Below, in pieces: positions 1-7,359 of a stretch of DNA of 64,000 nucleotides. Below the pieces are notes generated by a model that ran no database searches, was not told the origin of the DNA, and worked only from the letters and a program-made list of their open reading frames with translations. This stretch comes from Lachnospiraceae bacterium (GTDB lineage: Bacteria > Bacillota > Clostridia > Lachnospirales > Lachnospiraceae), in NCBI GenBank assembly GCA_015056865.1, contig SVFM01000010.1, positions 1 through 64,000 of the forward strand, read 5' to 3'. A program made the translations under genes and the position numbers. Position 1 is the stretch's first letter. Each line of letters opens with the position of its first letter.

Positions 1-76
1 TGAGGTAGATAGGAATGGAGTGTAAGCACAGCAATGTGTTCAGCGGACATTTACTAATCGGTCGAATGCTTAACCA
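1..76 (+). rRNA. rrl: 23S ribosomal RNA, 3' end (partial)
   Basis: The first 76 bases match the conserved 3' terminus of bacterial 23S rRNA: the GTAAGCACAGCAATGTGTTC stretch, then TACTAATCGGTCGAATGCTT and the terminal TAACC. The gene enters from the left edge, so only domain VI's last helix is present. No 5S gene follows before the terminator at 133-158, so in this operon 5S must lie elsewhere. The exact 3' end is uncertain by a few bases. Confidence 0.93.
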
Positions 77-132
77 ATAGGTTGGTTTCAATGTTGTTCA
101 ATGTTCGGTTTTGAGGGTATAATACCTTTATG

Positions 133-158
133 AAAAGCAGTGTGAAGCTGCTTTTTTT
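133..158 (+). terminator. Rho-independent terminator of the rRNA operon
   Basis: AAAAGCAG (133-140) pairs with CTGCTTTT (148-155) across a 7-nt loop and runs into a T tract. It lies about 57 bases after the 23S end and closes the rRNA operon. Confidence 0.85.
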
Positions 159-177
159 GTATTACTGGATAAAATAG

Positions 178-207
178 TTGTAGTTGTGTTGAATTTTGTA
201 TTATAAT
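178..207 (+). promoter_or_regulatory. Candidate promoter of the sirtuin-like gene
   Basis: A perfect TATAAT at 202-207 lies 18 bases after a weak -35 (TTGTAG, 178-183). It is 38 bases upstream of the ATG at 246 and downstream of the rRNA terminator, so the gene cluster that follows probably starts its own transcript here. The -35 is the weak part of the call. Confidence 0.5.
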
Positions 208-245
208 AGTAACGAATAAAATATGAAGGGTGCAAGGCAGTAAAG

Positions 246-1034
246 ATGAAAACAGCTGTACAGGATATCCGCGATTTTGTGGATCAGGCAGAATTGGTGC
301 TGATAGGGACCGGAGAAGAATTTGAACGAAAAAAGATTTTAGAGCAGGATCCGGAATATTGTGCAATTCAGGAAAAAATTAAACTGGCACAGGTGACTTG
401 GGTAAAACCTTATGTAGATACCTATTGGCTGCGGGAACGTATGCAGGACAAGGTACCGGAAGCATTGCAACATCTTAAGAGATTGATAGATGGAAAGAAT
501 TATTTTATTGTATCTACTTCCATGAATGGTTTTTTGCTTGAAGCAGGTTTTAAGGATAATAGAATGGTGGAACCTTGCGGAAGTTATGCTCTTATGCAGT
601 GTGTAAATGGCTGTCAGGATTCCCTGGAGGAGACTTCAGAGAATTTTTTGGAACAAATCAAGAATTGTTGCCAAGGAAGTTTGGAATGGGAAAGTTTAAG
701 TTTCAATAAGTGCGCCGGTTGTGGTGGGAAAAAAGTTTTTAATAATCTTTATGCAGAGCATTATTTGGAACAGGGATATCTTCCCCGTTGGAACACTTAT
801 ATGAAATGGCTGCAGGGCACTGTAAATCGTAAAGTATGTATTATAGAGTTGGGGGAAGGATTGAGATACCCTTCTGTCATAAGATGGCCTTTTGAGAAAA
901 CTGCATATTTGAATAAAAAGGCTTTTTTTATCCGGGTGCATGAAAGATTATATCAATTGACTCAGGAGATTGGAGAACAGGGATATTCTATTGCACAAAA
1001 CGCCGTTGATTTTTTGAATACACTAGAAAACTAG
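246..1034 (+). CDS. Sirtuin-like (SIR2-fold) protein with substituted catalytic residues
   Basis: This 262-residue protein aligns along its length with NAD-dependent SIR2 deacylases. It has a GTG at 21-23 where sirtuins have GAG, a TSMNGFLLEAG block (91-101) in place of the TxNxD...AG block, CG (111-112) where the catalytic HG sits, four zinc-site cysteines (C119, C123, C156, C159) and a C-terminal ELGEG...P...PFE segment. The usual Asn, Asp and catalytic His therefore read Ser92, Asn94 and Cys111. The fold assignment is from pattern. Whether it still uses NAD, or is a binding protein or altered enzyme, is open. It has its own promoter after the rRNA operon and is followed after 24 bases by hisH, with no functional link evident. 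Codon use is more AT-rich than that of hisH-hisF. Confidence 0.6.
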   Translation: MKTAVQDIRDFVDQAELVLIGTGEEFERKKILEQDPEYCAIQEKIKLAQVTWVKPYVDTYWLRERMQDKVPEALQHLKRLIDGKNYFIVSTSMNGFLLEAGFKDNRMVEPCGSYALMQCVNGCQDSLEETSENFLEQIKNCCQGSLEWESLSFNKCAGCGGKKVFNNLYAEHYLEQGYLPRWNTYMKWLQGTVNRKVCIIELGEGLRYPSVIRWPFEKTAYLNKKAFFIRVHERLYQLTQEIGEQGYSIAQNAVDFLNTLEN

Positions 1035-1058
1035 AAAGGGCTGGGCAGGTGTGTAAAG

Positions 1059-1676
1059 ATGATAGCGATTATTGATTATGATGCCGGGAATGTAAAAAGT
1101 GTGGAGAAGGCATTACAATTTCTGGGAGTAGAAGCAGTGGTAACCAGAGATCCGATGGTGATCAGAGAAGCTGAAAAAGTGATTCTGCCGGGTGTGGGAT
1201 CCTTTGGAGAAGCCATGGAAAAGCTGCACAACTACGGGTTGGTAGAGTTGATAAAAGAGGTGGTTGCCAGTGGCAAGCCGTTTTTAGGTATCTGTTTGGG
1301 GCTGCAGCTTTTGTTTGAGAGCAGTGAAGAAAGCCCGGGAGTGGAGGGGCTTGGAATCCTAAAAGGGAAGATTGTTCGGATACCGGATGGAGAAGGATTA
1401 AAGATCCCTCATATCGGTTGGAATTCCCTTACATATCCAAATCCGGGACGTTTGTATCAAGGAATTGAGGAAAATGCCTATGTATATTTTGTGCATTCTT
1501 ACTATTTGCAGGCCAAGGAGCCGGAGATCGTTGTTGCTCAGACAGAGTACGGAGTGCCTATAGGGGCTTCTGTGGAAAAGGGTAACGTGTTTGCGTGTCA
1601 GTTCCATCCGGAGAAAAGTTCCGCTGTGGGAATGACAATTTTACGGAATTTTATTGAAATCGGCAGGGAGGCTTGA
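1059..1676 (+). CDS. hisH: Imidazole glycerol phosphate synthase, glutaminase subunit HisH
   Basis: HisH hydrolyses glutamine and channels ammonia to HisF, which makes IGP and AICAR in histidine synthesis. The 205 residues are normal for the family. The class-I amidotransferase triad is visible: nucleophile Cys79 in GICLGLQ, His183 and Glu185 in FHPEKS. The N-terminus [10 protein letters not shown] and the PGVGSFG block are typical. An AGGTG lies about 8 bases before the ATG. The stop TGA overlaps the hisF ribosome-binding region, so the two subunits are translationally coupled. Other his genes are not in the window. Confidence 0.97.
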   Translation: MIAIIDYDAGNVKSVEKALQFLGVEAVVTRDPMVIREAEKVILPGVGSFGEAMEKLHNYGLVELIKEVVASGKPFLGICLGLQLLFESSEESPGVEGLGILKGKIVRIPDGEGLKIPHIGWNSLTYPNPGRLYQGIEENAYVYFVHSYYLQAKEPEIVVAQTEYGVPIGASVEKGNVFACQFHPEKSSAVGMTILRNFIEIGREA

Positions 1677-1678
1677 TT

Positions 1679-2440
1679 ATGCATACGAAAAGAATTATCC
1701 CTTGTCTGGACGTAAAGGACGGCAGGGTAGTAAAGGGAATCAATTTTTTGAATCTGCGGGATGCAGGTGATCCGGCAGAGGTAGCAGCGGCCTATGATAC
1801 CCAGGGCGCTGATGAAGTAGTTTTTTTGGATATCACAGCCTCATCAGATGCCAGAAACACACAGTTGGAATGGGTGCGGGAGGTTGCCAGTAAGGTATTT
1901 ATACCTTTTACCGTAGGCGGCGGTATCCGCACGGTGGATGATTTTAAGTTGCTTTTGAGGGAGGGCGCAGATAAAATTTCTGTGAATTCAGCTGCAATCA
2001 TGAATCCCACACTGATTTCTCAGGCTGCAGATAAGTTCGGCAGTCAATGTGTGGTGGTTGCTATTGATGCAAAGAGACGGAGCGATGGCAGCGGCTGGAA
2101 TATTTATAAAAATGGCGGTCGCGTGGATATGGGTATGGATGCCATAGAATGGGCCATGCAGGTAGAAAAACTGGGCGCAGGCGAGATCTTGCTTACCAGC
2201 ATGGATTGTGATGGAACCAAGGGCGGATATGATCTGGAATTGACCAGCCAGGTGGCACAGGCGGTGGGGATCCCCGTGATTGCTTCCGGCGGTGCAGGAA
2301 CCATGGAGCATTTTTATGATGCACTGACAGAAGGAGGTGCTCAGGCTACCCTTGCCGCGTCCTTATTCCACTACAAAGAGCTGGAGATTATGGAGCTAAA
2401 GAAGTATTTGAAGAGCCGGGGCATATCCGTGCGCGTATAG
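1679..2440 (+). CDS. hisF: Imidazole glycerol phosphate synthase, cyclase subunit HisF
   Basis: HisF is the TIM-barrel cyclase that joins HisH-derived ammonia to PRFAR, giving imidazole glycerol phosphate and AICAR. From the ATG at 1679 it is 253 residues, beginning [20 protein letters not shown], with catalytic Asp11 and a second acid in the VVAIDAKR strand. Both phosphate-binding halves (VGGGIR and ASGGAG) are present. A TTG two codons upstream is in frame, but GGGAGG at 1667-1672 is well placed for the ATG. It starts two bases after the hisH stop. Confidence 0.97.
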   Translation: MHTKRIIPCLDVKDGRVVKGINFLNLRDAGDPAEVAAAYDTQGADEVVFLDITASSDARNTQLEWVREVASKVFIPFTVGGGIRTVDDFKLLLREGADKISVNSAAIMNPTLISQAADKFGSQCVVVAIDAKRRSDGSGWNIYKNGGRVDMGMDAIEWAMQVEKLGAGEILLTSMDCDGTKGGYDLELTSQVAQAVGIPVIASGGAGTMEHFYDALTEGGAQATLAASLFHYKELEIMELKKYLKSRGISVRV

Positions 2441-2458
2441 AAAGGTTTGGGACAAAAG

Positions 2459-3142
2459 ATGGCAATGATTTCTAATGACTGGCTACCGGCTATGGGCGGC
2501 GAGTTCAAGAAGCCGTATTATGTGGAGCTGTATAAATTTGTCAGGGAAGAATATGGTGCAAGGCAGATATTTCCCCCTGCGGAAGATATTTTTAATGCTT
2601 TTCACCTGACGCCCTTAAAGGATGTGAAGGTGGTGATCATCGGCCAGGATCCGTACCATAACGAGGGACAGGCTCACGGACTGTGTTTTTCGGTAAAGCC
2701 TGAGGTGGATATTCCTCCTTCCCTGGTAAATATTTATCAGGAATTACGGGATGATCTGGGATGCTATGTTCCAAACAATGGCTACCTGGTCAAGTGGGCA
2801 AAGCAAGGCGTTTTGCTTCTCAACACGGTGCTGACGGTGCGCGCCCACGCGGCAAACTCCCACAGGGGAAAAGGCTGGGAAGAGTTTACGGATGCAGCGA
2901 TCAAAGTGCTGAATCAGCAGGATAGGCCTATTGTATATTTGCTTTGGGGAAGACCTGCCCAGATGAAAAAGAGCATGTTAAACAATCCGAAGCATCTGAT
3001 CCTGGAGGCACCGCACCCCAGTCCATTATCTGCGTACAGAGGCTTTTTTGGATGCAGGCACTTTAGTAAAACCAATGCATTCTTAGGGGAAAACGGACTG
3101 GAGCCTATAGACTGGCAGATAGAGGACACTTTTGTAAAATGA
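2459..3142 (+). CDS. ung: Uracil-DNA glycosylase (family 1)
   Basis: Ung removes uracil from DNA and starts base-excision repair. The water-activating motif GQDPYH is at residues 62-67 (Asp64 catalytic), and the HPSPLSAYRGFFGCRHF region carries the catalytic His and the leucine intercalation loop. The length of 227 residues is typical. Starts at TTG 2447 and ATG 2465 are also in frame. ATG 2459 is preferred because GGGA at 2449-2452 precedes it by 6 bases and the family starts just before the NDW motif. It follows hisF by 18 bases and was probably carried on the same transcript. Confidence 0.96.
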   Translation: MAMISNDWLPAMGGEFKKPYYVELYKFVREEYGARQIFPPAEDIFNAFHLTPLKDVKVVIIGQDPYHNEGQAHGLCFSVKPEVDIPPSLVNIYQELRDDLGCYVPNNGYLVKWAKQGVLLLNTVLTVRAHAANSHRGKGWEEFTDAAIKVLNQQDRPIVYLLWGRPAQMKKSMLNNPKHLILEAPHPSPLSAYRGFFGCRHFSKTNAFLGENGLEPIDWQIEDTFVK

Positions 3143-3168
3143 TGGCAATGAATAAGAGGAAGGTAGCT

Positions 3169-4512
3169 ATGAATAAATTATATGCAGGATTTGGACGTGT
3201 AAATGTGACCCCTATGATGGGGATCGGTATTGTGGGTTATTTTAAGCCCCGTTTTGCAGAAGGGGTGCTGGATGATCTGGAGATCAATGCTTTGGCCTTG
3301 GCTTGCGGCGAGGATAAAGCTGTTTTATTGAGCTTGGATAATTGCGAGATCAACCAGAAGATCAGTGCAGACTTCAGAAAACATATATCGGAAGAGACAG
3401 GTGTTCCGATGGAGGGAATTTATATCCATACAACACACACACATACAGGTCCTTTTTTGGTGCAGGATTCCCAGGATCCTTTGGAGAGGGAATATTATCA
3501 GATGGTATATCACAAGATGGCAGATGTGGCGCGTTTTGCATTGGAGGATTTGAAACCTGCCAGAATGGGCTGGGGCGTAGGACAGGCACCCAACATTGCG
3601 TTTGTGCGTCGTTTCCGCATGAAGGACGGCAGTATCAAAACCAATCCCGGTGTGAATAATCCGGATATTGTGGACCCCATCGGAGAAGTGGATGAGCGGG
3701 TGAGTGTGCTGCGTTTTGATCAGGAGGGCGGTGAAAGCTTGGTTCTGGTAAACTTTGGGGCTCATCCGGATACTGTAGGTGGATGTAAAATTTCCGGTGA
3801 CTGGCCAAATTTCCTTAGAAAAACTGTGGAGACATCTCTGGAAAACACCAAGTGTATTTTCTTCAACGGTGCTCAGGGGGATGTGAATCATGTGAATGTG
3901 CATCCCAAGGGCGGTGATCTGAACGATATGTTTATGGATTTTGACGATGTATCCAGAGGGTATAATCATGCCAGATACATGGGCCGTGTGGTTGCGGGAG
4001 GCGTACTTCAAGTCTATGATAAGGTAAAATACGTAGATGTGGAATCTTTGAAGTGCAAACAGCGCACGATCCAGGTACCTTCCAATATGCCTGATCCCAA
4101 GGACATGCCGGAAGCGTATCGTATCGATGCACTTCATCAGGCCGGAAAGGATGAGGAGATTCCTTATACCGGTATGATGCTGACCACAGTGGTGGCCGAG
4201 GCAGGACGCATGATTCGTCTGGAGCATGGACCGGAGTCATTTGATATGATGCTTTCCGGTATCGCTATCGGCGATGTGGTGCTGCTTGGAATTCCCGGGG
4301 AACCTTTTACCGGAATCGGACGTGGATTAAAGGAAGCAGAAGGATGGGATCTGGTATTGCCTACCTGTCTGACCAATGGCGGTCAAGGATATTTTCCTAT
4401 GAAAGAGGCGTATGATGAAGGGGGCTACGAGGCCAGGAGTTCAAATTTCCGTGCAGGAGTAGGCGAACTGATCATCGAAGAAGGAAAGAAGCTGATGAGC
4501 GAACTTAGATAA
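3169..4512 (+). CDS. Neutral/alkaline ceramidase-family hydrolase (cytoplasmic), copy 1
   Basis: This 447-residue protein resembles the N-terminal catalytic domain of neutral/alkaline ceramidases: FGRVNVTP at the start, a zinc-type HTTHTHTGP (87-95), NFGAHPDTVGG, and FFNGAQGDVNHVN. Family members cleave an N-acyl amide bond. The real substrate of such short bacterial forms is unknown. It has no signal peptide and lacks the C-terminal domain of secreted ceramidases, so it should act in the cytoplasm. ATG 3169 has GAGGAAGG just upstream and is preferred over the in-frame ATG at 3139 that overlaps ung. It precedes tRNA-Leu and the DeoR/transporter/glycosidase island. A second, divergent copy is at 27008-28324. 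Confidence 0.8.
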   Translation: MNKLYAGFGRVNVTPMMGIGIVGYFKPRFAEGVLDDLEINALALACGEDKAVLLSLDNCEINQKISADFRKHISEETGVPMEGIYIHTTHTHTGPFLVQDSQDPLEREYYQMVYHKMADVARFALEDLKPARMGWGVGQAPNIAFVRRFRMKDGSIKTNPGVNNPDIVDPIGEVDERVSVLRFDQEGGESLVLVNFGAHPDTVGGCKISGDWPNFLRKTVETSLENTKCIFFNGAQGDVNHVNVHPKGGDLNDMFMDFDDVSRGYNHARYMGRVVAGGVLQVYDKVKYVDVESLKCKQRTIQVPSNMPDPKDMPEAYRIDALHQAGKDEEIPYTGMMLTTVVAEAGRMIRLEHGPESFDMMLSGIAIGDVVLLGIPGEPFTGIGRGLKEAEGWDLVLPTCLTNGGQGYFPMKEAYDEGGYEARSSNFRAGVGELIIEEGKKLMSELR

Positions 4513-4540
4513 GAATTATTGTAAAAAATAAAAAAATTAC

Positions 4541-4569
4541 TTGTCAATTGGGGGAATCTGTGATAATAT
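4541..4569 (+). promoter_or_regulatory. Promoter of tRNA-Leu
   Basis: TTGTCA (4541-4546) and TAATAT (4564-4569) are 17 bases apart and end 28 bases before the tRNA. No terminator was found between the ceramidase-like gene and this promoter. Confidence 0.6.
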
Positions 4570-4597
4570 CTATTTGTTACGGAGAATTCTCCCATAA

Positions 4598-4680
4598 GCC
4601 GGTGTGTCGGAATGGCAGACGAGGCAGACTCAAAATCTGTTGTTGGCAACAACGTGTGGGTTCAAGTCCCACCGCCGGCA
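4598..4680 (+). tRNA. tRNA-Leu, anticodon CAA
   Basis: The 83-nt sequence folds as a class-II tRNA. The acceptor stem pairs GCCGGTG with CGCCGGC (one G-U), the anticodon loop is CTCAAAA with anticodon CAA at 4631-4633, there is a long variable arm, and the T arm is GTGGG-TTCAAGT-CCCAC. The long variable arm and CAA anticodon identify tRNA-Leu reading UUG. The discriminator base is A4680. CCA is not encoded (TTGG follows), so it must be added post-transcriptionally. Confidence 0.95.
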
Positions 4681-4684
4681 TTGG

Positions 4685-4729
4685 AAACCGTTTGATTTGC
4701 GATTGTATCGTGGGTCGGACGGTTTTTTT
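4685..4729 (+). terminator. Possible terminator after tRNA-Leu
   Basis: AAACCGT (4685-4691) can pair with ACGGTTT (4719-4725), followed by a T run to 4729. The 27-base intervening loop is long and only partly self-complementary, so this is a moderate call. Confidence 0.55.
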
Positions 4730-4752
4730 GTGTGTAAATATATAGATTTTTA

Positions 4753-4781
4753 TTGACTGGGTTGCGTTTAAGTGATATTAT
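4753..4781 (+). promoter_or_regulatory. Promoter of the DeoR regulator
   Basis: TTGACT (4753-4758), a 17-base spacer and TATTAT (4776-4781) form a good housekeeping promoter. The predicted start point near 4788 excludes upstream in-frame start codons of the regulator. Confidence 0.75.
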
Positions 4782-4807
4782 GTGTATATGATTGGAGGAA
4801 TGTGGAA

Positions 4808-5590
4808 TTGTTTGCGAAAGAAAGACAAGATAAGATCATACAGATGTTAAGCATGAAAGGATCTGTAGCAACTACGGAACTGATTGAGGAATTTCGGGTG
4901 TCCATCGAGACAGTAAGGCGGGATCTTTTGGAGCTGGAAAGGCAAGGATTGCTGCAGCGTGTGCACGGCGGAGCTGTGGCGGTTGGTGAGATGAAGGCTT
5001 ACGAAAGTCTGCCGCAAAGACTTGAAGAGAACCGGGAAGCAAAGGATAGACTATGTGAGACCGGGGCCGGGCTTGTAGCAGAGGGAGAGATCCTATATGT
5101 GGATTGTGGCAGTACAGCAGTGCATTTTGCGAAGGCTCTTGCTTGCAGATTTGAACGGCTCACAGTGGTTACGCACAGTATGGAGGTGTTTGAGATCCTG
5201 ACACAGAAGGAAGGCTTTCAAGTGGTTCTTTGCGCAGGGCATTACAAGAAGGCGGAGAGAGCATTTTACGGTCAGCTTGCACTGAATATGCTAAGGAGTG
5301 TTCATGTGCAGAAGGCTTTTCTTTTTCCGGCAGCGGTTTCTTTGCAAAGTGGTGTAGGGGATTTTGATGAGGAGCTTTTGCAGATGCAGCACCAGATAAT
5401 GAACTGCACAGACAAGGTTTATTTTCTGGCAGACAGTGAAAAATTTGAGAAGCGGGCCTTTTTAAAGCTCTGTGACATGAGTGCAAAGCATATTTACGTG
5501 ACAGATTCGGGGTTATCTTCAAACTTTAAGCAGCTGTACGAGGAAAAACAGTTCCATGTGATAACCTCTCCAGAGGAAAATTTTCGATAG
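4808..5590 (+). CDS. DeoR-family transcriptional regulator
   Basis: The 260-residue protein has the DeoR N-terminal winged helix-turn-helix (RQDKIIQML, then VSIETVRRDLLELERQGLLQ and RVHGGA) and a C-terminal sugar-phosphate sensor domain of the isomerase/RpiA-like fold. Members usually repress sugar catabolic genes and are released by a phosphorylated intermediate. The start is a TTG at 4808, with GGAGG 9 bases upstream and the family-typical MFAKERQ opening. A GTG at 4802 is the alternative. The gene leads an OPA-type transporter (15-base gap) and probably controls it and the downstream glycosidase genes. The sensor domain has few family-typical glycine motifs, so the effector cannot be guessed. 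Confidence 0.9.
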   Translation: MFAKERQDKIIQMLSMKGSVATTELIEEFRVSIETVRRDLLELERQGLLQRVHGGAVAVGEMKAYESLPQRLEENREAKDRLCETGAGLVAEGEILYVDCGSTAVHFAKALACRFERLTVVTHSMEVFEILTQKEGFQVVLCAGHYKKAERAFYGQLALNMLRSVHVQKAFLFPAAVSLQSGVGDFDEELLQMQHQIMNCTDKVYFLADSEKFEKRAFLKLCDMSAKHIYVTDSGLSSNFKQLYEEKQFHVITSPEENFR

Positions 5591-5605
5591 AAAAGGGTAA
5601 AAGCG

Positions 5606-6811
5606 ATGAAGATAAAGGACAAAAGAAAGGTCGATAGACTGTTGCTTCTTTTCTCATTTACTTATTTTGTCAGTTATGTCACAAGGATCAACTATGGGGC
5701 GGTTGTTTCTGAGATGGTGACCAGTCTGGGGCTGCCAAAGTCAACATTATCTATGGCGTTGACCGGATGTTTTATTACCTATGGTGCAGGACAGTTGATC
5801 ACAGGTTTTTTTGGAGATAGGATTCAGCCTAAGCGGTTGGTGACGGTGGGGATGCTGACTAGCATTGTTATGAATCTGCTCATACCAATTTGTTTCAATC
5901 CTGTGCAGATGACGGTTGTGTGGTGTGTCAACGGGTTTGCCCAGGCTTTTATGTGGCCACCCCTGGTCAAGCTGATGGCCAGCTTATTTTCTCCCGAGGA
6001 TTATAACCGGGGCTGTGTCAGAGTGTCCTGGGGATCCTCTCTGGGAACCATGTTTGTCTATCTGATGGCACCGCTTTTGATCGCACTTCGCAATTGGCAG
6101 ACGGTATTTGTGGTATGTGCGGCACTGGGGCTTATGGGTGTGGTTTTGTGGAATCTCAAGTGCCCCAATATTGAACTGGCACCTGCCCAGGAGCCTTGTA
6201 AGGAGCGTAGCGGAGGAAGTGTGATATCCGTATTCTCTCCCATGCTGATCTGTGTTATGGTGGCCATCGTGCTTCAGGGGATCCTGCGGGATGGAGTGCA
6301 GACCTGGATGCCATCTTACATAGCAGAGACCTATCATCTCAGCAATGAGATTTCTATTTTGACGGGATTTGTAATGCCCATATTCAGCATAGTGTGTAAT
6401 CAGGCCACAGGATATTTGTGCAGAAAGAAGTTTCAAAATCCCATGCAATGCGCAGCGGTTATTTGGGGTGTGAGCGCAGTTTCCGCTTTGGCACTATATC
6501 TGCTGTCCGATTACAGTGCTGCTACTTCTGTTTTTCTTTCGGCGGTACTTACAGGATGTATGCATGGTGTGAATTTGTTGCTAGTTTGTATGCTTCCGCC
6601 TCGTCTGGCTGGAGCGGGCAGAGTGTCTGTGGTTTCCGGCATGCTAAACTGCTGTACCTACATAGGAAGTGCCGTTTCTATGTATGCAATCCCACTTGCT
6701 ACGGAGAATTCCGGGTGGGAAGTGACGATTCTTTTGTGGGTTTTGGCGGCAGTCGCCGGAACATTGCTCTGTAGTGTTTGTATTAGGGCGTGGAGAAAAA
6801 AAACTCTGTGA
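5606..6811 (+). CDS. MFS transporter, organophosphate:phosphate antiporter-like
   Basis: The 401-residue protein has about 12 membrane segments and the signature pattern of the GlpT/UhpT (OPA) branch of the major facilitator superfamily: SYVTRINYGAVVSEM, GQLITGFFGDRIQPKRLV and NGFAQAFMWPPLVKLM. OPA carriers exchange phosphorylated sugars or glycerol-3-phosphate for phosphate. The substrate is not evident here. AAAAGGG lies 8 bases before the ATG. It forms a two-gene unit with the DeoR regulator, whose family senses sugar phosphates, and ends inside a terminator. It may supply the substrate for the enzymes encoded just downstream. Confidence 0.85.
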   Translation: MKIKDKRKVDRLLLLFSFTYFVSYVTRINYGAVVSEMVTSLGLPKSTLSMALTGCFITYGAGQLITGFFGDRIQPKRLVTVGMLTSIVMNLLIPICFNPVQMTVVWCVNGFAQAFMWPPLVKLMASLFSPEDYNRGCVRVSWGSSLGTMFVYLMAPLLIALRNWQTVFVVCAALGLMGVVLWNLKCPNIELAPAQEPCKERSGGSVISVFSPMLICVMVAIVLQGILRDGVQTWMPSYIAETYHLSNEISILTGFVMPIFSIVCNQATGYLCRKKFQNPMQCAAVIWGVSAVSALALYLLSDYSAATSVFLSAVLTGCMHGVNLLLVCMLPPRLAGAGRVSVVSGMLNCCTYIGSAVSMYAIPLATENSGWEVTILLWVLAAVAGTLLCSVCIRAWRKKTL

Positions 6812-6828
6812 AATTCACAGGGTTTTTT
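6799..6828 (+). terminator. Rho-independent terminator of the DeoR-transporter unit
   Basis: AACTCTGTGA pairs with TCACAGGGTT and is followed by a T run ending at 6828. The upstream arm contains the transporter stop codon, so the terminator overlaps the coding end. Confidence 0.85.
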
Positions 6829-6864
6829 GCGTATTCAGAGAGATTATTTTACTGGACAACAACC

Positions 6865-6876
6865 ACCATATATGGT
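6865..6876 (+). promoter_or_regulatory. 12-bp palindrome upstream of the GtrA-like gene
   Basis: ACCATATATGGT is a perfect 12-bp palindrome 45 bases before the next start codon, in the only gap of the island with room for a promoter. It could be an operator for the nearby DeoR protein or another repressor. No clear -35/-10 pair was recognised around it. Confidence 0.35.
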
Positions 6877-6920
6877 AGCGTAGTCAGTAAGATATTTGTA
6901 AAAATCAGGAGGTTTTTGCT

Positions 6921-7334
6921 ATGGCCAATAAGAAGAAGGAATTGTTAAGATCCATGAAATTTGTCCTCTTCTCGATCAGCGCAGGTTTGATCCAGGTGGT
7001 CAGCTTTACGCTGATGGAGGAGTTGTTGCATCTTCCTCACTGGGTGTCCTATTTGGCAGCCCTGATTCTGTCTGTACTGTGGAATTTTACCTTGAACCGG
7101 AAATATACCTTTCATTCTGCCAGCAATGTGCCTGTAGCCATGGTGAAGGTGGCGGGATTTTATCTGGTTTTTACGCCTCTGTCTACCTGGTGGACTGCAG
7201 TTTTGACCGGAGCAGAAGTTGGCTGGAATGAATATTTGGTATTGGTACTGACTATGCTTATCAATTTCGTGACGGAATATTTGTTTGATCGATTTGTGGT
7301 TTTTGGAAAGAGTATTGATACTGCAAAAAAATAA
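6921..7334 (+). CDS. GtrA-family membrane protein
   Basis: This 137-residue protein has four predicted membrane segments and the GtrA/DPMS-like pattern: FVLFSISAGLIQVVSF near the N-terminus, then SYLAALILSVLWNFTLNRKYTF and LINFVTEYLFDRFVVF. GtrA proteins are thought to help move lipid-linked sugars across the membrane or to assist glycosyltransferases. No glycosyltransferase is adjacent here. AGGAGG precedes the ATG. Its neighbours downstream are a putative glycosidase (25-base gap) and a GH43-like protein, so co-transcription is likely. Confidence 0.85.
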   Translation: MANKKKELLRSMKFVLFSISAGLIQVVSFTLMEELLHLPHWVSYLAALILSVLWNFTLNRKYTFHSASNVPVAMVKVAGFYLVFTPLSTWWTAVLTGAEVGWNEYLVLVLTMLINFVTEYLFDRFVVFGKSIDTAKK

Positions 7335-7359
7335 CAGATTACATAAGGATGGGACTATT

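Noticed and set aside
77-245. 5S rRNA gene after 23S
   Set aside because: The space before the terminator is too short and no 5S-like stem sequences are present.
3325-4227. 300-codon minus-strand frame in the first ceramidase-like gene
   Set aside because: Antisense to a protein with clear family motifs and rich in His/Cys/Ile as expected of a shadow frame.
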